From: Prunella strophiata
Taxonomy: Eukaryota > Chordata > Aves > Passeriformes > Prunellidae
Direction of reading: 5' to 3'
NCBI GenBank assembly: GCA_036583965.1
Contig: JAZBQD010000001.1
Location: 14,433,392-14,497,391, forward strand
DNA: 64,000 nt
Within the stretch, counting starts at the first letter, position 1, and each line of letters starts with the position of its first letter. The notes beneath the pieces are model-generated. The model was not told the DNA's origin. It ran no database searches and worked only from the letters and a program-made list of their open reading frames with translations. A program made the position numbers and the translations under genes. This document shows, one piece after another, positions 12,951-26,800 of this stretch.

Positions 12951-15023
12951 TCCCCCATGAGCTGGGATCAAGCCCTCCTGCTCCACTCCCACACAGCTGC
13001 CCGTGTGTTGCTGCATTTTTAATGTGCCCTTTTGCTCAGCTTGCACAGCACAGCTTTCCATTGAGGAGCCCTTGCCCAGAGGAGTGGTGGGGACATAAAA
13101 AGGTTGTTTGTGTGCCTTGGTATGAAGAAAGCTAAAAGGTTTTTAAAAACCCTTGGAAGGTGTTTGTTAGGATCCAAGGGAAAGCAACTGCATGCCAGTG
13201 TCCAGCACTTTAAGGAAACTTTGGTACAACATTAGGGCAGAGGGCTTAGACAGAGACCTGCTGTGTTCACCTCAGGAGAACACACTTCTCTCTGATGATC
13301 CCTTTCTGAAAAAGGAGGGGATCCAGTGATAATCTCTGTATTGGAATAGGTTACCTTACCCAGCTTGCCCCAAGGCTGACAGTAAGTGCAGTGCAGAGTT
13401 TGTTTCTGTTTTTACACTTTGCTGAGCTCCAGCAGCAGTCAGCTGAGCAGCAGCTATCTCCAGACTGGCATGGGCAAAGGTACAGTTCATATGCCTGCCT
13501 CCCTCCCTCCCTCCTTCTTTGGCAAATATCCATCAACCCCTGTGGCAGGCAGGTCAGAACACACCGACGTGGCAACATTAGTTAGGAATTTCAGAGAGTG
13601 AAAGGAAAAGGACCCTACTACAAATAGTTGCTCAGTCCTCCTGCCTCCTTCCTCCCATACAGTATCCTCTAGTTTTCCCACTTTTACCTAGTAAACCTTT
13701 AAAACATGAAGAGTCTCTATATGGATGATTTACAGCACTTTCTGTCCTACAGGTAGTTAATGACACGTGTAACATCCTGGAGAGAAGCCATAAGAACTGT
13801 GTGAGCTGTGCTGATGTCTCAGAGGCTTGATATGCCCCAAGGCAAAGGAGGCAAGTTCATAGGCTAGTCAGCTTATTTTCAACTAGTCAACACAAAACAC
13901 CTTTAACTTTACCAAATGCAAAGTTATGGATTTGTGCCCTAGTCATATGCAAAGAATGGGAAATGACCTTGGAAAATAAAGGCTCTGTAGAGGAAGTGGG
14001 AAGCAAAGTTCAAGTAATTATGTAACTGCTGTCAGAAAGTTACTGCTGCAAAAGAATGGGGGTATGCTGACTGCAGGGTAAAAAGTTTCTTCTGTAACAC
14101 TGACAGCAACAAAATAAATTTTTTGTATCCAGTTCTCAAAAAATGGTACAAAAAAATTGAAAAGAAGGCACAAGATAAAAAATTACCTAAGGTTTGAGGA
14201 GAGTGCTTTGCAATGAGAGACCTTAAACCCTTGATCTTTTTAATTGAGCAAAAAGGAAACAAATTACTTGGTTATAGCAGTTTCAATACTTGAGAGCTTT
14301 TCAGCCTAGTGGAAAAGAGTCAACCAGAATCTGTGTCTGTAACCAGAAGCTGAACATAAAAGCTACAAATAAAGCCACACATCAACAAATGCCTCCATTT
14401 GAAGGAACACAGAGGTCCTATTTAGGTCCTTGGAGTTCTGGGATGACCTTGGTTTTGAATAGCCCCCACTTTAAGTCAGAGCAGTTTTTCCAGTGTTTTA
14501 CTTTTTAGTGTCCTTCCTTGGGCTGCCTGGTTGGCTTCCCTTCAGCCACAGGTCTCCTTCCAAGTCCCTCTTCCCACTGTTGATATCATTCCCTTTCATT
14601 TCCAAACCAATTTCCTTTATGCAGTGCAATAGCAGGATTTGCAAAAGAGTCATTGTGGGGTTGCTTATCCCTGCTTGGTGCCAAGGCACCAATCATTTTC
14701 ATCCTCCAACAATGTTCTGTCTGTTGTATGCAGCCAGAACTGGACATAAAATCCCTTTGATATCTGCAAAGGCTGCAAGTCAATTCTTCCATTCTTTTAT
14801 TTATTTACTCAATTAAAGTAATATGTCCACATCAGAAGAATTCACTTCCATAATTTCTATATTAGGGCTTCATAATTTTTCTTTTTGTTTTTATTCTCTC
14901 ATATTTACATCCAGTTACAATACTTTGAAAAGTCAACATTTAAAACAAGGATCTCCTTATTTCAGACATGCTGGTTGCAAGAATAGGATGGCTGTCACTG
15001 CAGTAGTATTATTAATTATTACT

Positions 15024-15128
<105 letters not shown>

Positions 15129-15945
15129 TATTAATCAATTGTTGCTAATATTTTTCTAAGTTAGGAGACAGCTGAAAAGTTAACTCTATTACTAATAACT
15201 GATGTCCTTTGGGAGACCAAAATTCAGATGGATTCATCATAGCTCTAAATTCCACCAACTCATGGTTGCAATGGATGAGAATCTGTCTGGCATTCTCAAT
15301 TACACAGTGGCCATCAATCATATAAAGTAGACTAATTAAAGGGGAAAAAAGAAAGAAAATAAAAAATACTGGAAGTTCTAACTTTGTGTTATGTTGGGAT
15401 AGATCTTAGTGAGATGTTGGACACCTCCTGTAATTCTGATTAATGCTTGAACCTGATGCAAATGATCAGTTCCCAACATGTGTGTGTAACTCAGGCTGTT
15501 GTACCTGCTTGCAAATAATTTTTTCAACTTTTTCCATGCTTCACCTCTTGGATGGGACTTTGATGAGTACTCAAATGATGGACTTGGCAAGTTGAAAATA
15601 TTACATAATGACAAACTGAAGCAGGTTGCAGTGATTAGTTACATAACTCCTAAATTCATAGGATCTAGAGTGAAGACCTAGGAATTCATAGCATAGTAGA
15701 ATTTTTGAATTTTGAACTTTGAAATTTTGAATAATTAAATTTGAAGCAATTATCATGTATATGAACATTTGTGTCCTGGGACTACCTAGAGACAGTAAAG
15801 TGAACTTTATCTATAAATCCTTAGAATTTTTTTTTTGTCATATATTAGCAGTTTAGCATAACAACACTCATAACTGGGCATACAGAAGTGAAGATTTTGG
15901 TACCCTATCAAATAGGTAAAACAATCAGGACGTTTGTGTGGTTGT

Positions 15946-15951
15946 TATCTA

Positions 15952-16019
<68 letters not shown>
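15946..16019. repeat. (TATC)n tetranucleotide microsatellite
   Basis: TATC repeats with a short TGTC-variant block near 15954-15964, followed by about 14 perfect units ending at 16019. Likely polymorphic. Confidence 0.97.
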
Positions 16020-17400
16020 AAATATGCATATTCCCATTCCTCATTTTGGGATAAAATTAACTCAGACCTTTTAATGGACACCAAGGCAGGCTTACCTCTC
16101 CCACGTAAATAAATCCCCAGCACCTCCAACAACAAAGAGCAAGGAAGGGAGCAGTGGACCCCTCTGGCTGGGAGAGAAAGGCTTTCCCTTCAGAAGCAGT
16201 GCAGTCCATCAGTCCCTGCAAAGCCTGAATGGACTCCTGAGGATTCATCACCCTCCTGTTGAGGAGAGCTACCTGGTGGAAAGAGCCGTGACTGCAGGCT
16301 GAGCATACCCTCAGGGCACGACTGCAGCCATATGTTTACTGCTTTCAGAACAGAGAGATTTTATGAGAAGTGGGGGACAAGATAAAATAAACTACATAAT
16401 CACTGCACAGATAAACAACTATTAATAAACTGAAAAAAAAAGAGAAATGGAAGTAGCTATTTGAGCATCTAATTAACAGGATGAATAAGGCTAAGCAGCT
16501 TGTCTTGCTGAGGTAATGTATATTTTTCCATCAAACTAATCAGTGCTGAATAATGACCAGCATAATATATCAGGGTAAATATAAGCACTTCTTGTCTCCC
16601 TAGGACAGAAACTAACTAATCAGCACACATTCAAACTGGAGTATAAGTATGATTAAAGATAAAAAAACTCAGATAATACAGCTTCATTTGAAAAACTTTA
16701 ACCATTTGATTAGAGACACTAGCATGATCTTTGCTAGTCATCTCCATCTAGGATGGCAAACATGTCTGTCTCTGCACAGCAAAAAGGCACAAATTGATTG
16801 GGGGATAAATCAGAGGAAGATTAAGTATTTATCATAGCATTTTTAAATGCTGTAATTGTACCATAATTGATGATCCTGGATATTAAATTTGCAACTGTAA
16901 ACTATAACTAGGAAAATTAAATCTACTCACCCTTCCTAGCAGTTCATTGTACTTTGTGGATGCTCACCTCAGATAATTTGGTTGAAATGGGTGCATCCTC
17001 CATCTTCAAGCACAGACAGGTGGTGGATTTCACCCACTGGGGTGTGAACATCTGCCAACACCTGCAAGGACACATATTTAGAGATAACAAATAGCTCACT
17101 AGTGAGATCTCCCATGCTTCCAGCCTGTCAGAGACAAATACCATGCTTTTGGAGAGTTAGAAATTGAGTCACTTTTCAGACCTCTTTTCTGAAGTGGGGG
17201 ACCCTGTTTCACCAGCATCACTGGGGAGGCTGTTCTTGTAGTGGCTTTTATGTGCTCCTCTGGGGTTCTTTGCTTTGCTCTGCAGCAATTTGGATAACTG
17301 GGCTGCCAGAGCAAAAAAAGAAGAGAGGTTGTACAAGGATCTTTAAACCACTAGGTGTTATGTAATGGTAAATGACAATAGCAAAAAAGTTTGTTTGGTT

Positions 17401-17440
17401 TTTTTTTTTTTTTCCCCTAGGAGGAAGGGATGATCTACTG

Positions 17441-17472
<32 letters not shown>

Positions 17473-17474
17473 AA
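17401..17474. repeat. poly(T) followed by two poly(A) runs
   Basis: A T run at 17401-17413 is followed about 28 bp later by A runs at 17441-17459 and 17461-17474. The arrangement could fold as a hairpin. More simply it is low-complexity sequence. Confidence 0.9.
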
Positions 17475-20400
17475 CACCATAGCCATATAGGATCAAATAT
17501 ATGTGTGCTCATAATTTCATGGTGAAACATGGATATAATGTGATTTTGGTGTGGACAGATATTTATGATGGGAGAAATCTTAGGGAAACAGCACACTGCA
17601 AGCTGATGAAGTGTCACTGAATACAAAAACTTATTCCTTAGTAAGTTATTCCTGGACTTTGCAGTGCTCTTTCATACCTTGCTCTTTGATAAACAACTAA
17701 CAAAATGTCAAACTAAATAATAAAAGCAGTTAGTTGGGAACTTAAATACATTACTATACAACAGTCAAGGTCTTTTGGTGCTGATCATAAGCATCTTAAA
17801 AGACCATTCATTATGCATAGCTTTTGAATTCAATGCCACTGTTATTTTGCCTACATCTTTATTATGCTGATCTGCAAAGTTGCCATCATAATTAATTCCT
17901 ACAGAAAGGGCAAGTCATTTCACTTTTATTAAGCAATTTTTCTGCTTATGAAAAATAACCCATTGCCCTGCTTCCTCAACACACTTTCCATCTAGTATTT
18001 ATGTGCAACTGGAGCCACTTTGTCTGTCTCTCTCTCCCTCTCAGTTGAACTTTGCATACAGCTCAACAGCAGTTGATGCTTTTGTTCCTGTTGCAGACTT
18101 GTCCCTTTTCTGGTGCTTGCACTACCTCCATTTTTCCATGTAATTAGGGTCAGATGCTAGTTCCCTGAATTAAAAGGCATTTGGGCTCTCCTTCCAACAA
18201 GCCTTTCTACTCCCTTCTTGCAAAACAAAGCTGTCACATGCATTCTTTAGCTGGTGTTGGATTACATTACACCACTTGACCACACTTACTACACTAAGAT
18301 AATTATGGCAGGTATTTTGCTGATAAAAATCACCATGGCATTATTGTGTGCTGTGGAACTCTATCAGTTCATGTCAGCAGAAAATGGGGTTCTTTGTAAG
18401 AATTTAGGGACAAATCTCAAAGTTGCTATAAGGATTCTCGCCAGTTTAAGCAGCATTTCTGGAAGTCCTTCAACAGCAAAGAAGTAAAGGGACCAAGGAA
18501 TAAGCAAATTTATTTCCATAAAAATACCCCACAAACTTTCTGCCACTTGCCCAACTGTACATCATCAGGTAGCAGAGAAATGCATCCTTTGCAACACTGG
18601 ATTTTGCTGATTTGCAGTGCAGAGCTCCTACAGCTCAAGCACTGGTCCTGGCTGTGCTGTAAACAGAGATAAAGAAGTTCTGTAATGAGCCTTGAACTAG
18701 AAAGTCTGAGAAGCTTATGAAAGGCTACTCAGGAAGGATAAAAAACAAGTCTCAGTGGAGTTTTACTGGTACTAAACTTGGCCCAGAGTGTTAAAATTTA
18801 AGAGAACTCCCTGCTTTGCCCTGTGGCTTCTCAGCATTAAATGGCCTTTCAAAAAGCTGCAAGTTCCCACCAGAGTTTGAAACCAAGAATCACAGACAGT
18901 GAAAATGGAATGTAGTGTATCCACAAGGGATTGCTTCCACAGTCTTTTGGTCAACAGGACACTCCAGTGTGTCTTCTCTATTGAAGCAGGTCACACATTA
19001 CCTCCTAAGAATTACATTGAGGGTAAAAATCCTTCTTGTCATGCTGGTTCCCACTAACCATCTTGAGTTTAAAATTATTCACCCAATTTTAACAAAACAA
19101 ATTCCTTGGATGAGAGTATATACTATTTCTATCACCAGAAGTAGTATATATGATATTTTCACTCTGCCAGTGCTTTTGATTTGTATTATTTTTCTACATA
19201 AGGTTTTTTAATTAAAATAGATGACAAATCAGGCATTAGTCACATCTCTGGGTCTGATCAGTCAGTTATGTGCTGGCTTAATTGCATTACTTTTAACTGA
19301 CTTGCTTCACATTCCAAATATCAAGCATATCATTACTCATATATAATAAATATACAATAAGTATCATAAAATACCCTAAAACTATGTGAAAATACAAAAA
19401 AATATACAAAAAAAATGGAGGGAGTCTCAGAGAAGAAAGCTATTTCCTACATTGTACAAAAGTAGTGCAAGAAAACAATCTAATAAATCAGAGTGTTCTC
19501 ACAAGGTGAGTTGTTTTGTCAGTTGAGTGCTTGAAATGCTATCTAATGTCTCTGTGGAAATGGCTGAAAGAAACAACAGATGTCTCAGATTTTTGCCTTT
19601 CATGTCTTATTAAAATCAAGAGAAGATGGAAAGGCAAACAAAGGGTTACTCATCATTTTTCTCTCCCTGGAAGAAGTTCCTATGGAACACCACCTACAAG
19701 AAGAGGCAGTGATAACTGAAAGACAAAAAGCAATTTAGATAATGATGAACATTTATGAAAGAAAAGATTCATTAAGAACACTATTCCCAAGGATAAAAGG
19801 TGGAAAGGAGACAAGAAATTCTGCAAGCAGCTCATGTGAACAGTGTGGCAGTGCCACTGCAGCCTTCAGCAGAGCCATCTTGTGTTGCTCCCTGCCACTC
19901 ACATTCAGTCGAGGAGCCCTGAATGAGAAGCTTGTGATCTGATTTGTGCTGGATATTTCTGACTTCACTCCCTCATTCAGACTCACAGCTCTGGCCTCTG
20001 AGCCACATCCCTGCTCTGCAGGGACTGAGAAGCTCTTGCCTGAGTAAGGCTCAGTGATTTGGAGCATCTTGCTGGATGTTTGCATCAGGCTGTTCCACTG
20101 TTATCACCTGAGATATCCCCAACTCCTGCTTTCATCTGCTCCCCACACTGCCTTACATGTGAAGCAGCAATGTTTGCCATTGCTGATTATCTGCTAAACT
20201 ACAAGAAATGTTAAAATCTGCTTCACATTGCTATGGTAGCCACTTACACTTTGCACTAGAAGCCAAAGCAAATAACTAATCCCTCATTCTGTTATTTTCT
20301 CCTTCTGTTGCTGCAGGAAGATGAATATCTAATTTGTATTGGATACACCAAGCATCTCCTGATAAGAGGAAAATCTTATCAGGCTATCTTAGAGAAAATG

Positions 20401-23400
20401 CATATGCAAAAAGTCACCCAAGCAGTATTTCTGACCCACATTTCAGCACAGCCTGGGGAGCACATGTCCAACCACCACGCTGTGTGTGTGTCCCTGTGTG
20501 CTGGGTGTCACACAGCCCACCAGGATGGCTGGAGGTCCTGACATTCCCTGAGGATACCTCTCCTGCCACTCCCACACTTCCACAGGCAAAGTTCTGAATC
20601 CATTCAGGCTGTGATTGATGAAGCACTTGATGAAGCTTTAGAGAAAAGGCACCAGAGAAGAGATCAGATTGCTCTGCAGTAAAAGCCACTTATAGGAGAT
20701 GAGCAGAAATCCAGCCGAAATACTTAAAAAAATAAAATAAAATAATAATCCTGCTTTTGCATTCCTGAGCCAAAATACTGCAGAGGAGTTCACACAGAAT
20801 AAGTTGGCTTTGATCTTAACAATTTTACACTTCAAATAAGGAAACTGAAGAGACTGTGTTTCTCTCCTTTGTTATTTTCATTTAAGGCCTGATCCCAAGG
20901 TGTTGATTCCAATGGGATGTGCTGATGCTAAGTGCCACTGAAAATTGCCAAAAAACAATTTTTAAACCATTCAGTGAATGATCTCATACATAATGCCAAA
21001 GGCCCAGGCCCTGGAAAAGATTGGGCTGATGGGTGGTACATGTGAAATTGTCTTTAGAGAGGGCTGTCCTCAATTAGAGAGACATAGAACAATTAAAAAT
21101 CCCCCAAACCTGTAATTAACTAATTTTTGGACACTCCCTACAAAGATTCAAACCTTTTATTTATATACAGATGCGTGAGAATCAAAACACTTCTGTACCT
21201 ACTGTAAAAGTTTTTAGACTAACTGTAAAGCTGTGTCACATACATGTATTTATAAGGTTTACTTTTGTTTATAGAATTGCCAGAATTTAATGATGTGGAC
21301 TAAAGCATTCAGTGGCAAATTTCTGAGTAAAACCAAATTTTGGGTTTGTTTCGGTGGTTACACTGCCACTAATTTTTCAATCCTTAAGGGGAAAAAAAAT
21401 CAAACCTAAACCAAAACAAATTATTGCTGCTTGGTTGGGAAGCTGTAGCACCTCACCACCTTGTGGCAGCTCTAAAAACCCAGCCAGGGATCCCTGTGGT
21501 GGCTGGAAGATTTCTTGGCCACAGAGTTTGGTTTTTTCAAGGCAGAACAGCAGGAGAGATGGGGCAGGGACATCCTGGAGAGCACAGCCTCTGCCCTGCC
21601 TGAGTCAGAGCCACCCAGAGGTGGGCTCTGAAAATTCTTCCTAAATCATCACTCGTGTAGGGGAGAAGATGAAGACTATCCTTACCTGCCTCCTGTCCTT
21701 CCCCTCCCTGGGTTTTAATATGCTATAAATTAGGAAATACCTCTAGGTGATGTTATAAGACAAACCCAAAACAACGACCCTTTTGAAGAGGACCTGTCAG
21801 GTGTTCCACTTTCCAAAGAAAATATTTGGGCATGTGTGCCCTAAACAAAGGTTCTAATCTTGACAATTCTTCGCTGGAGGAGGAATTTACAGCTGCAGGT
21901 GCAGGATGAAGGAAGGGAAAAGGGAATGCTGTGAAGGGGCACTAACCCCTCTATTAGGCCAGGCTGCTGTAACACATTCCTGTCTCAGGACAGGATTACA
22001 GCTGCAAGTCCAAGCAGCTGCATCCCCTCCAGAGAGGGGAAGACACAGAGCCATTTCACTCTGCTTTTATTGAAATCAAGTCTCCCATGCCTATGGCACT
22101 GCTCATGTGAGACAAGAGATTCATCCCTACAGTTTGTGCAACACCACCAGCTCCAAGATGTTTCCAGACTAGCTGTTGAAATAGGTATAGAATGGCTTTG
22201 TAGCAAAAGTGTCAGACCAACACACTTCCACCCTGGCTTTGGGTCCTTGCCCTAAATGAACTGACCTACAGCCACAGCAGCATTTGAAGAAACAACCCTC
22301 CCTTCCACCAAACACATCCACAGACCTCCCCAGAGGCATCAGAAGAGCCCAAACCAGGCAGTCTGTATTGAACAGCAGATTTCTTTGGAACAAATGCTTG
22401 GCAATAAAATGCTTTTACATTTTTGCTTCCTGCAGGGCCTCAGAATGGTGTCTGTTTAACTAGCATGTGCTTATTAATCTGGTAAGGATGGCATTCTGGT
22501 GTGGTTAGTGAAAAACACAGGCAATTGTGTTTTGTGTGGGAGGCAGTCCAGCTTGCCAAGCTTGTCTCAACAGCCTGTTCTGCCCTATCATTTATGAATA
22601 ACTAGTTTACTTCTCTAAAGGAACCAGCTCTATTTTATGGAAGTGAGGGTGATCCTCTGACCAAATCCATTGGGTAGAAAGGGTTTGAAAATGAAGGCAG
22701 CTTGCAGAAGTGAGAATTGCTGCTCATCTGGGGTAGAGCTGGCACTGTGGGTCTATGAGATCTCCAGCCCTGGCTCTGGTGCCAGCATCAGGGTCAGTAA
22801 TGAGTCTCAGGCCCATCCAGAGCTGATAAAGTCCTTGGCAAGCACCAATGGTGATTTAGTGTCTCTCCTTTCTGCTGAAGAACAACAGACTGCAGTCAAA
22901 AAACACTCTAAATTGTCCCACTCACAAGTCATTCATACAATTTACCCATGCTGGCAGATGCTGATACCTTTCCGTCTCTTTCTAGAAGCTAGATTTATTT
23001 TATCAACAAATAAATCTTGAGCCAGTCTGAGCTGGCAACCTAAAGATGAACACTTTGAATTTCAATTTCCTCTCTTGTGCAGTCTCATCAGAACACATTC
23101 CTGTGTGTCCAGAACTACTGAAAGCCAGCCCCACTTTCAGTAAATATACATTTTCTAACTCTGCTGTTTCTAATGCTCTACTGTCTCTGATCTCTTAGTA
23201 TCTCAGTAATACTTTTGAAATATATCTTAGCCTTTAGTTCCAGGTAAAGAACCAACTGGGTTTTTGTCAAACTAAATAATCCTCCTATCAGGAGCTCAGG
23301 AGGAAATATCTTGAAAATACCAATTGCTTTCCAGTTCTCTGATGTGTGGGAGGAAGCCAACTGCCTCAGTGGAGCTGCAGCAAGTTTGAGGTGTGTACAA

Positions 23401-23851
23401 ATGGTCAAGTAATGCAAGTTGGACAGAAATGTATGAAAAAGGGAGTAGCAGGGGAAATATCAAATAAAGACTAGGTCAAATCCCAGTAGGAATGAGAGTA
23501 AAGTGAGGTGGGCAGTATTTAGCAAAGGAAATCACCTTCTGGTGTGTATCTTGTCTTCCCCTACATTTCTGCCTTCTTCATTTCTTTCAGCTGCTCAGCC
23601 AATGGAAAACATTGCACTGATCAGGTATTTTCCAGGTCCCTGCAGATTCCAGTTTCCCTCTGCTCATAAAGCCCACCACCCACCCTTTGGAGCTATGGGA
23701 TTTCATACCTGGAATTGCTCAGAGCTGTATTCAGTCTGTTTACACTGAAATGGCACCTGGCCCACCCCAGCTGAACCCTGTGCTCATCATCCCAACTGCT
23801 ATAAAAACTCTTGCAGACACTGTACCAGCTAAACCTCTCCATCCTAATCCC

Positions 23852-23881
23852 ACCCCCCCCCAAAAAAAAAAAAAAAAAAAA
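23852..23881. repeat. C-run followed by poly(A)
   Basis: A homopolymer C stretch runs straight into a run of about 20 A. No target-site duplication or retrotransposon body was recognised next to it. Confidence 0.9.
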
Positions 23882-26800
23882 CCAAAAAACAATACTGAGC
23901 TTCAGTAGATAATGCAGAGACTGGTATAAAGGAGGCAATGCCAGTGCTGTCATTAGACTGCCTCTGTTGCTGTTTTTTCCATTTCCTTTTGCCTGTCAGC
24001 AGACCTTGAGCTCATGACTCTGGCCCTTTTGTCCTTGCTTTGGCACATTCAACTTGTGGGATTCATCACCCTCATAAGGGTAGCATCTGCTTTTAACTAT
24101 GCAGGAATTCTATGAAGCATTGTTGTCATTGGTCCAAGAGAGGAGAGCTATCAGCACAAATATCACAGATGAACTGAAATAAGATTTTCAGGATTTATAG
24201 GTCTGAAATATTTCTGACAGGTCAGCTAAAAGATGCATTAAGGCAGAATATAACACTCATCAATCTCAAGACATGCTTTTCTTTCCTTGACTTCTACCCA
24301 TTGGAGCAAATCCTGAGCCTCTGAGTCAGCTTGTTGACATACTGGGGCAGAAATTACTGAAAAACACTTGTGAAAAAACATTGCAAAAGCTCTGTAATAA
24401 ACCTCTGTATCTTAACTCAACATTACTGGTATATACAGCAGTCACTCTTCATAGGTTTGCTCAGTATCCTGGGCAGCCAGGAACCACACTCATTTTAGAT
24501 CATTAAGTACAAGTGCATCTCTATTGACATAAACTTGGAGAAATATATCAAAGGAACAAAAGTCAGGTCTTGCCTCCCATGAAATTAAATCAAGAGAGAT
24601 TATTGCAGTATAGGACAGTGACAGAGAGCCTGCCATTGAAATACTGTTATTATAACCACTTCCCACTTTGTTTTGTCAGGAGAATCCAACACTATGCTTT
24701 CAAGGGGTCAGTGGACACCTTGGAGGAGCCACCAAGAAGTCCAACACAGCCAGCAGCAGTGGAGGGATTGTTCACAGCTCCTGGCCAGGAGTGGATCAGG
24801 GAGGTTTGGGCTCTCATCCCCTGAGCTGCAGGGCTGCCTAAAGAGGCTGGAGCAAACCAGCCCCAGGAGAGGCTTTTGAGCTGGTGGAGTCTTGCTGGAC
24901 TGGAGTCAGGTTTGTGGTCTGATTGATTAAATAAAGGGCATCTTTATTTATATCTCTAGACCAGCAGGGATGTCTGAGTGGGAGATCTTCCCACCTGGGA
25001 ACAGAGAATGACCCAAAAATGCCTTAACTAAGACAGGTGTGTCTTGGCAACTCAGAGCTCAGAGCAGGAGCCACCATCTAGCAGGTGTCTCTAGGTGAGC
25101 AGGGACACTGCAGTGCTCCATCCTCCCTTTGCTCATACACACACCACAGTGAGGTTCTCAATACTTCAGCTGCCCTAAATGTCATTTATCCCATGCAGCT
25201 GAGTTTACTGTTATGGAATTATGGAATTATGGAACCCTGGACACTTACAAATACGAAGACTGCATTGACTAATGCCTCAGCCAATACCACATGAATATAG
25301 TTTAAAGTTAACTACATTACTAATTCATAGTGAAGGATGGCCTAACCCATTCCAGGGATAAATGTAAGTTCTGCAAAAACTCACTTAGCTGCCAAATACA
25401 AACTGGAATATTTATTTTTGTATGAATAAAATACCAACTATCTCCCATGATGGTAAACAGGAACAATATTTAAAGGACCTAAAGTACATGATGAGCAGTC
25501 TCAACCTTTTACAAAAGCAAATGTAATAATAGAGGAAGAGAGGGGTCTTGTAAAAATATTATAATGAAAATGGCATTCAGAAATCCATTAGCTGTGCTTC
25601 ATCACAGCACCAGGAAAGTATTTCAAATGTAAGCAAGGATCTTTGCTTTTAAAATCCTTAATGAAGATGTAAAGTACTAAAAGCCACTAGGAAATCTTAA
25701 AAAATGAGAGCAAGACCATGCAGCAAAGAGAACACCTTGGTTCATAATGGATTACAAGTCGATACTGTTGTTCTTGCATACATTACTGCAGACTACCATT
25801 ATCTGAGTGAATCCAACTGCAAAACTCACCTACTTTTTTTTTCCTTGGCCTCCTTATTTCTACTGAGATTTGCTTCATTTATTGATCTCCCTGATGGGTA
25901 CCATAGCAATGGATGAAACAGGGTCATTTATTGAAACTTCCTTTTATTAAGTTAAGCAAAATGCATTCAGGTGAAAATTGAATGGAAAGATAAACTAAGC
26001 ACTGAAAACAGGCAAAGGGAGTACTTGTGGAGGATTGGGTTTTGAAAAATAGCTTAGTTTGTTCTTTTGGTAGGAAATTCAGTGTAATCTGTACAATACA
26101 AAGATCCCAATGGTTTTAAGGAGAACATTAGGATTTTTTAGGTACAGAAGATCCTAGTTTCTGTATCCTGCAGCAACATTTAGGGATCAGAGCCCTCCCA
26201 AAGCAGATGGTGAGGACATGCTGCTAAAGACTTTAAAATGTCCTGCACTAATAGGGACCTTTTTCCTGTAGATGTACACTTCAGACAAAACCTGTTATTT
26301 TTTTTTTTATGACCACATTTTTCCAAGTGCTCACCCCCTGTCATTTTGTTGTCAGGTATGGCTACAGCAGGGTGTGTTGTGCAGCCACTGAATGTCTTTG
26401 AGGAATGCAAGGGTAGTTTATAAGGGCATAATTTCACTTCAAACAAGTCATTCAGTAGAACATTGCTTACTCTTCCACGACAAGGAAGAGAAAATGCCCT
26501 GGAAGTTGCAAAGCCCTAGAGTTTATCCTTTGCCAGCAAATGAATTGAGGAAAACCAAGCTGATACCTCATATTTGTTAATGTAAACCACAATTAAAGGA
26601 ATCCTGGCTTCCAAGACAGGTGATATCTAAAAGAAGGATAATTGGAATGTCTTCTGCAGCAAGAACAAATGTTGTGCGTGGGCAAGTAATGCTGGGCAGC
26701 TCAGCCCACTGCTGTGCTTTGAGGGTATGTAGAGAAAGCATCATGCAGCCAATAACTGAAAATTAACTGCTTGGCTAGGACTGAACTCCAGCACATTTAT

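Noticed and set aside
12477..13061. Minus-strand 194-codon frame
   Set aside because: It falls mostly within the CR1 fragment but does not keep the reverse-transcriptase reading frame; it is repeat-derived noise.
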